From assembly GCA_965249775.1 (NCBI GenBank), contig OZ252253.1, positions 3,224,001 through 3,288,000 on the forward strand: a stretch of DNA of 64,000 nt, in the 5' to 3' direction. A program made the position numbers and the translations under genes. Below, piece by piece: positions 59,882-64,000 of this stretch; position 1 is the stretch's first letter, and every line of letters begins with the position of its first letter. The notes beneath the pieces were generated by a model that did not search any database, was not told where the DNA came from, and was given only the letters and a program-made list of their open reading frames with translations. Origin of the DNA: UBA822 sp965249775. Its GTDB lineage: Bacteria > Gemmatimonadota > Gemmatimonadetes > Longimicrobiales > Gaopeijiaceae.

Positions 59882-60799
59882 TCACCGACCCGTCAGGTGC
59901 TCCACGAACCATCCCACAAGCGCGTCCGAAGCTTGCGCACGATCCTCCGGGGTTCGGTACCCGTGACCCGCACCCTCGATAGTCACGAGGCCGGTCTCCA
60001 CCCCGTTGGCGATCAGAGCCGCCTGCATCAACTCGCTGTTGTTGAAATCGACGAGCGCGTCGGCGTTCCCGTGAATCAGCAGAGTCGGGGGATCATCGGG
60101 TGTCACGTGCAAGATCGGCGACACCGCAGCGCCCTGCTCATCTTCGACATCTATCGCCACGAACCGTTCAGCGGCGGCCGGGAGAACCCCGCCGGCGAAA
60201 AAGAGGCTCCTGTCGGGGATCGTAGCCGGAAAACGCTCGCTCGGCGTGGCCCTCGGACGCAGATCCACCGGAGGATAGTTCGCGACGACCGCCGCGACGC
60301 GACTGCTCTGCCGCAGCACTTCGTCCGACTCACCGGGGTCACCTTCGTCGGAGGCCAGACCGAGCATCAGTGAGAGGTGGCCGCCGGCACTGCCTCCGTA
60401 GACGCCGAGGCGCTCCGGATCGATCCGGAAGCGCCGGGCGTGGAGACGCACGAACCGAACAGCCCGAGTCACATCGGCATACGCCTCCGGGACGTTGAAT
60501 CGCGGGCTGCTCCCGTGACGAATGGCGAAGACCGTAAATCCCTGGTCCAGGAGCGCTTGATAACCGGCTTGCGCCCGCTCCGGGTCCCTCCACTGTGAGA
60601 CCCAACCGCCACTGACCATATTGAGGATGCCAGCGCCGTTGGGCTCAGGTGGCATGAAGACGTCGAACGTCAGGGCCATTCCGGCCTTATGGCCATAGAC
60701 CACATCCGGCATTATGGAGCCGCTGCTCTGGGCGTTGAGCGGGATGGCCAGGCAGAGCAATGTCAGCGTCGCTAACGTGGCTCGGGTCAACATTTTCAT
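59882..60799 (-). CDS. Secreted alpha/beta hydrolase (BD-FAE/Abhydrolase_3 type), copy 1
   Basis: 305 residues from the ATG at 60797-60799 (AGAGGA upstream; the frame is open further, but the extension lacks a signal peptide). Same plan and sequence as the neighbour: signal MKMLTRATLATLTLLCLAIPLNAQ shortened form ends near 24, Ser in YGGSAGGHLSLMLG, Asp in LIHGNADALVDF and His in GAGHGYRTPE. The pair probably arose by tandem duplication. Substrate unknown. Confidence 0.9.
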   Translation of the reverse strand: MKMLTRATLATLTLLCLAIPLNAQSSGSIMPDVVYGHKAGMALTFDVFMPPEPNGAGILNMVSGGWVSQWRDPERAQAGYQALLDQGFTVFAIRHGSSPRFNVPEAYADVTRAVRFVRLHARRFRIDPERLGVYGGSAGGHLSLMLGLASDEGDPGESDEVLRQSSRVAAVVANYPPVDLRPRATPSERFPATIPDRSLFFAGGVLPAAAERFVAIDVEDEQGAAVSPILHVTPDDPPTLLIHGNADALVDFNNSELMQAALIANGVETGLVTIEGAGHGYRTPEDRAQASDALVGWFVEHLTGR

Positions 60800-60938
60800 G
60801 GTCGTTTCCTCTTTCGGCTGGGGTCTCCGGGGACAGTGAATCAGGAGGCCTTTGACGGGTGGGGTAAGGTGAGGGGCGGGGGCGGGCTGGTCAATGACGA
60901 CGCGAGGCCATCCCACGCCGACAGCACGCCTCGTACTA

Positions 60939-62828
60939 TCAGCGTCGTACGACCGGCAACAACACGTGCGATGGATACTCCAAGGAATGGTGCACCGTAT
61001 TCCTCGCCACTGCCCATTCGGTCTCGTCGAAGTTGTTGCCCCCGGTGTTCAGGTTGCGGCTCCAGCGTGGGAAGTTCGAGCTCGACACCTCGACGCGGAT
61101 ACGGTGACCCGGTCCGAAGTAGTTGCCCGTGGCGTGGAGGTCGATTCGGGCCTCATACGCCTCACCCTGCTCCATCAACACCTTGGTCGAGAGCCCGTCG
61201 CGGTACCGCATGCGCAGCGCTCCCTGCTGGACGTTGTAGGCGATCCCATCCGGATACACATCGACGAGCTTCACCGTGAAGTCCGTGTCGGGTGCGTCGG
61301 AGGAGACATAGAGCACCGCTTCGAGTGGACCCGTGACCTCCAAGCCCTCCTCGAGCACGGCCGACGTGTAGACGAGCACGTCCTGGCGTCTCTCGATGTC
61401 GGTCTGATCATAGCCACCGGCTCCCGTGCTCATGCCGGTGCAGCACGCTTGACCTCCCAGCGTGGGCACGGGATCCGTGGGATCGTAAGTGAAAGCGTCA
61501 GACGGCTCTCGGCCGGGCGGGGTCGTCGTGAGCGACCCGTCTCCGTTGAGCGTGTTGGCGGCACCGCCACTGTGCAGATAGAACGGCTCGAACGAGGTGC
61601 CGGGCACCGGCCAAGCGTCTGCGATCCGCCACTCGTTCGCGCCCATGAGATAGTACTGCACAGGCGGCATGTCGGAGATTCCGGCGTCCTGGCCGTCGAG
61701 CCAGAGCCGATACCAGCGCAGGGAGAGGTCATCGAGGTCAATCTGCCAATCGCCGACATCGCGCGCTCCGGCTGGCGGGCCGGATTCGGCCTCCGGGTTG
61801 GGCGGCCGTGTGAAGCCACAGTGCGTGGATGGCGCGATGATGACGTACTGGTTCTCGCGTGCGCGTGCGCTTACGGCCGTCTCGCGCTGCTGGTTGAACA
61901 GCTTCAGCGTCTCGGCGACACCGTAGTCGTACCACGAATCGACGTAGAGCGCGGGGAGGTCGAAGCGGTCGTCCGAGCGGACGAAATCGAGGCTCTGGAA
62001 GTACTCGGCCGCTGGCGTGTTGGACGCGAAGTCCTCGTAGTCAGTGCCGACGGCGCCGGATTTCCGCACGATGTCGACCACCGGAAGGCTCGAATACAGC
62101 TCGAGGCGGTTCGGAGCGGGTCCCGACATGAACCAGCCCGCCGTCTGGGCGAGCCCGAACGCACCGCCGTCGAACGCGGTCCAGGGGCGGCCCCCGGGAT
62201 CGTAGGCGGCAGATGGCGCCATCGGGATCGCGGCGATGTGGTTCGGATGGCGCTCGGCCGCCAGCGTGATCTGCGTCTCGCCCAGATACGAGCACCCGGA
62301 GGTGGCCACCTGGCCGTCGGACCACGGTTGGTCGACGAGCCAGGAGATGGCGTCGTATCCGTCCTCCCGGTCCGTGGATCGGAGGGTGTACTCGCCCTCC
62401 GATACGCCACGTCCGCGCGTGTCCTGGAACGCGACGGCGTATCCGGCGTCGACGAAGAGTGGGATGGCGCCTCGGTAAGGGGCCTCCCGATCCTTGCCGT
62501 ACGGGGTGCGCATCAGGATGGTCGAGTAGGGTCCTGCCGCGTCCGTCGGGAAGTACAAGTCGGTGGAGAGTCGAACGCCATCCCGCATGGGCACCATGAG
62601 ACCTGCCTCCTTGCGGATCGCTTGGGGAGTCGCGTCCTGCTGCGGCATGAGGAAGGCGACGGCTAGGGCGGAGGCCCTGGCGACTGGTAGGGCGGAGGCC
62701 CTGGCGACGTGTAGGGCGGAGGCCCTGGCGACGTGTAGAGGGGAGGACAGGGCGGTCGCGGGGATGGGCACCGAGGCCAGCAGGGAAGCGGCGAAGGCCG
62801 TCCGTAAGGGGAAAGCGTAAGCGAGCAT
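60939..62828 (-). CDS. CocE/NonD-type hydrolase (X-Pro dipeptidyl-peptidase, S15 type)
   Basis: 629 residues. Hydrolyses amide or ester bonds after Pro-like residues. Nucleophile Ser in SGCSYLGETQ, Asp-box FQDTRGRGVSEGE, and a C-terminal jelly-roll domain. The N-terminus (1-60) has a signal-like start followed by octapeptide repeats VARASALH, VARASALH, VARASALP and VARASALA, encoded by a 24-bp tandem repeat. The start lies 3 bp after the stop of the DUF922 protease gene, so both form one operon. Substrate unknown. Confidence 0.9.
   Translation of the reverse strand: MLAYAFPLRTAFAASLLASVPIPATALSSPLHVARASALHVARASALPVARASALAVAFLMPQQDATPQAIRKEAGLMVPMRDGVRLSTDLYFPTDAAGPYSTILMRTPYGKDREAPYRGAIPLFVDAGYAVAFQDTRGRGVSEGEYTLRSTDREDGYDAISWLVDQPWSDGQVATSGCSYLGETQITLAAERHPNHIAAIPMAPSAAYDPGGRPWTAFDGGAFGLAQTAGWFMSGPAPNRLELYSSLPVVDIVRKSGAVGTDYEDFASNTPAAEYFQSLDFVRSDDRFDLPALYVDSWYDYGVAETLKLFNQQRETAVSARARENQYVIIAPSTHCGFTRPPNPEAESGPPAGARDVGDWQIDLDDLSLRWYRLWLDGQDAGISDMPPVQYYLMGANEWRIADAWPVPGTSFEPFYLHSGGAANTLNGDGSLTTTPPGREPSDAFTYDPTDPVPTLGGQACCTGMSTGAGGYDQTDIERRQDVLVYTSAVLEEGLEVTGPLEAVLYVSSDAPDTDFTVKLVDVYPDGIAYNVQQGALRMRYRDGLSTKVLMEQGEAYEARIDLHATGNYFGPGHRIRVEVSSSNFPRWSRNLNTGGNNFDETEWAVARNTVHHSLEYPSHVLLPVVRR
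62665..62760. repeat. 24-bp tandem repeat in the signal region of the CocE-type gene
   Basis: Units of 24 bp at 62665-62688, 62689-62712 and 62713-62736, the last two identical, plus a degraded fourth to 62760. Each encodes VARASAL plus one residue. The repeat lengthens the region after the signal peptide. Confidence 0.9.
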
Positions 62829-62831
62829 CGA

Positions 62832-63482
62832 TTAGCCGGACGGGCGCGGTGGCCAGTTGATCGTGCCCCGACTCTCCTGGTCGAATTCCCGGTTCCGCTC
62901 AGCGTATCTCTCGAGGATCTGCTGCCCGGTGGTCTCAGCGAGTGTCTGCATCGTCCCGCACAAGGGGGTCTTGAGCCGACCGATGTCTCGAGAGAAGTCT
63001 CGCGCGGCTCGATACGAGAGCTCTCGATGTGTGTACTCGTGGGCACGCAGGGCGGTGATGTACTCGTCCCACATCGCGATCAACTCCGCGTCCGCGCCGT
63101 CGCGTTGGGTCCAGCGCGGCAAGGTGATGCGCGAAACAATCTCGATCGGGACGGAGACCATCTCGCAGTTCGAGATCCCCTGCCTGTATACGTAACTCCA
63201 CCCGATATCCCAGCGGTGCAGCCCCCTGATTCCCTCGCCCAGGGCCGAGGAGGCACTGACGCTCAGTGATCGACCGATCTCCTCGACCGTGTGTCCCCTC
63301 ACGTCGTAGTTCTCCTCTATGACGTCGATGGTCACGTCTCGCGGCAGGGAAGGCAGCGATCTCGCTCCCGGCTTCGGCGTGCAGCCGCACGCCATGAAGA
63401 CGAAGGCAAACAGCCCGAACGTGGCGAAACGCGTCTGGGGTGGCGAGGTAGCCCGCCGGCGGCGGATCTCCGAATCGCCCAT
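62832..63482 (-). CDS. DUF922 zinc-dependent protease, lipoprotein-like
   Basis: 216 residues. Hydrophobic segment FGLFAFVFMACGC, near residue 22-34, gives a lipoprotein lipobox-like site. Zinc-binding HExxH is HEYTH (148-152) in the context AHEYTHRELSYRAARDF, as in DUF922. Cys and SGASS-like stretches follow. Probably a periplasmic lipoprotein protease. First gene of the pair with CocE-type hydrolase (3 bp gap). The ribosome-binding site is weak. Confidence 0.85.
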   Translation of the reverse strand: MGDSEIRRRRATSPPQTRFATFGLFAFVFMACGCTPKPGARSLPSLPRDVTIDVIEENYDVRGHTVEEIGRSLSVSASSALGEGIRGLHRWDIGWSYVYRQGISNCEMVSVPIEIVSRITLPRWTQRDGADAELIAMWDEYITALRAHEYTHRELSYRAARDFSRDIGRLKTPLCGTMQTLAETTGQQILERYAERNREFDQESRGTINWPPRPSG

Positions 63483-63685
63483 TGGTCTCTTTGCGGTGCG
63501 GGGGAAGGAATCGGCACGATGTGACAGTACCGCTGGGGTCGGGCCGCTGCAACTTGGTGGCCGGCGCGGGCGTCGCGCCTTTCAGATCATCCTTGTGGAA
63601 CCCTCGGTGGCGAGCGCCAAGGCCCGGCCGTAGCTTAAACGGAACCGTACCGATGGCCCGGTAACTCCTTCCTGAACGTGACCAA
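63483..63685. promoter_or_regulatory. Divergent intergenic region (DUF922 / DUF2071)
   Basis: 203 bases with no clear gene. Must hold the promoter of the minus-strand DUF922 operon and that of the plus-strand DUF2071 gene. No hairpin or repeat recognised. Confidence 0.35.
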
Positions 63686-64000
63686 ATGGCAGAACCCTTC
63701 CTGACGGCTCGATGGGAGAGCCTGGTCTTCCTGAACTTCGAGTGCCCCAGAGAGATTCTAGAGCCGCTGGTGCCGGAGGGCACCGAGCTCGACACGTGGC
63801 GTGACGTCGATCTCATCAGTCTTGTCGGCTTCCGTTTCGTCGACACCAGAGTCAAAGGATTCGGGGTTCCGTTTCACCGCACGTTCGAAGAGGTCAACCT
63901 CCGGTTCTACGTCCGCCGTCGACATGCCGATGGGTCGCTCCGCCGTGCCGTGGTCTTCATCAAGGAGCTCGTTCCTCGTCGCGCGATCGCGGCAGTCGCC
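63686..64000 (+). CDS. DUF2071 family protein, 5' part (runs off the window)
   Basis: 105 codons from the ATG at 63686 to the last base with no stop. EPFLTARWESLVFLNFECPREILEPLVPEGTELD and the following FRFVDTRVKGFGVPFHRTFEEVNLRFYV are typical of DUF2071 (YqjF-like), a small beta-barrel family of unknown role. Partial at 3' end. No obvious ribosome-binding site. Transcribed away from the DUF922 operon. Confidence 0.8.
   Translation, partial: MAEPFLTARWESLVFLNFECPREILEPLVPEGTELDTWRDVDLISLVGFRFVDTRVKGFGVPFHRTFEEVNLRFYVRRRHADGSLRRAVVFIKELVPRRAIAAVA

Noticed and set aside
60894..62666. 590-codon plus-strand frame opposite the CocE-type gene
   Set aside because: Antisense shadow with Val/Arg-rich composition; the minus-strand gene has catalytic motifs.
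1..64000. CRISPR array, rRNA and tRNA genes
   Set aside because: No spaced direct repeats of suitable length, no rRNA-like sequence and no convincing tRNA T-arm with acceptor stem found by eye; a covariance search could still reveal a tRNA.

Overview
The window is about 64 kb of high-GC bacterial DNA, densely coding on both strands. It holds roughly 55 protein genes and no rRNA, tRNA or CRISPR array that I could recognise. The gene style points to Gemmatimonadota or a close relative, by inference only. It includes a Ser/Thr kinase fused through one membrane helix to a TolB-like domain and TPRs, a CBM9-like/DUF5916 outer-membrane protein, many secreted S9, S15 and M20 peptidases and alpha/beta hydrolases, PQQ and c-type cytochrome secreted enzymes, and carboxypeptidase-regulatory/TonB-plug modules. 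No marker gene fixes the taxonomy.

Layout, left to right. 1-2.5 kb: end of a beta-barrel-like gene, an aldo/keto reductase and a 1-Cys peroxiredoxin. 2.5-9.1 kb (minus strand): a small membrane protein broken at a C12 run, then a periplasmic oxidation operon (cytochrome c/copper-monooxygenase-like protein, beta-sandwich protein with an acidic insert, PQQ dehydrogenase), a secreted cupin and a Tat-exported sugar isomerase-like protein. 9.2-9.7 kb: remnant of an IS200/IS605-type tnpB with its right-end hairpin. 9.7-20.3 kb: secreted alpha/beta hydrolase, RecQ, Ser/Thr kinase, spermidine-synthase-like methyltransferase, a membrane-anchored protein, a porin plus PstS-like pair and a PI-PLC-like enzyme. 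20.5-29.1 kb (plus strand): NHL lipoprotein, VOC protein, acyl-CoA synthetase, MATE exporter, an unknown protein and a DUF5916-type protein. 29.1-34.5 kb: adenylate/guanylate cyclase, a HupE/UreJ-like - membrane-anchor - VOC - FAD oxidase operon, and a DUF11 protein. 34.8-41.2 kb: remnant of an outer-membrane protein gene, a threefold-repeat secreted protein with an outer-membrane partner, and a GntR/YtrA regulator coupled to a multi-TM slipin. 41.4-46.4 kb: a tandem pair of Cys-rich Sel1(Hcp)-carboxypeptidase-regulatory-TonB-plug proteins, an esterase and a small protein. 46.4-64 kb: haem-binding propeller lipoprotein, SRPBCC protein, VapBC, LolA-like protein, threonine ammonia-lyase, S9 and M20 peptidases, ICMT-like methyltransferase, beta-lactamase-like hydrolase, tandem BD-FAE-like hydrolases, CocE-type hydrolase, DUF922 protease and the start of a DUF2071 protein.

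Many products carry signal peptides, so the region seems devoted mainly to envelope and extracellular hydrolytic/oxidative functions. The most unusual items are the tandem Sel1/plug proteins (41433-44734), the threefold-repeat protein (35417-36736), the cytochrome/copper-PQQ operon (3035-7459) and the GntR-slipin pair. Several genes have start or frame anomalies: two with CTG as the only sensible start, one break inside a signal peptide and one poly-C slip. Short perfect tandem duplications of 15-24 bp recur at gene edges. All family names come from reading motifs by eye; no database search was run.
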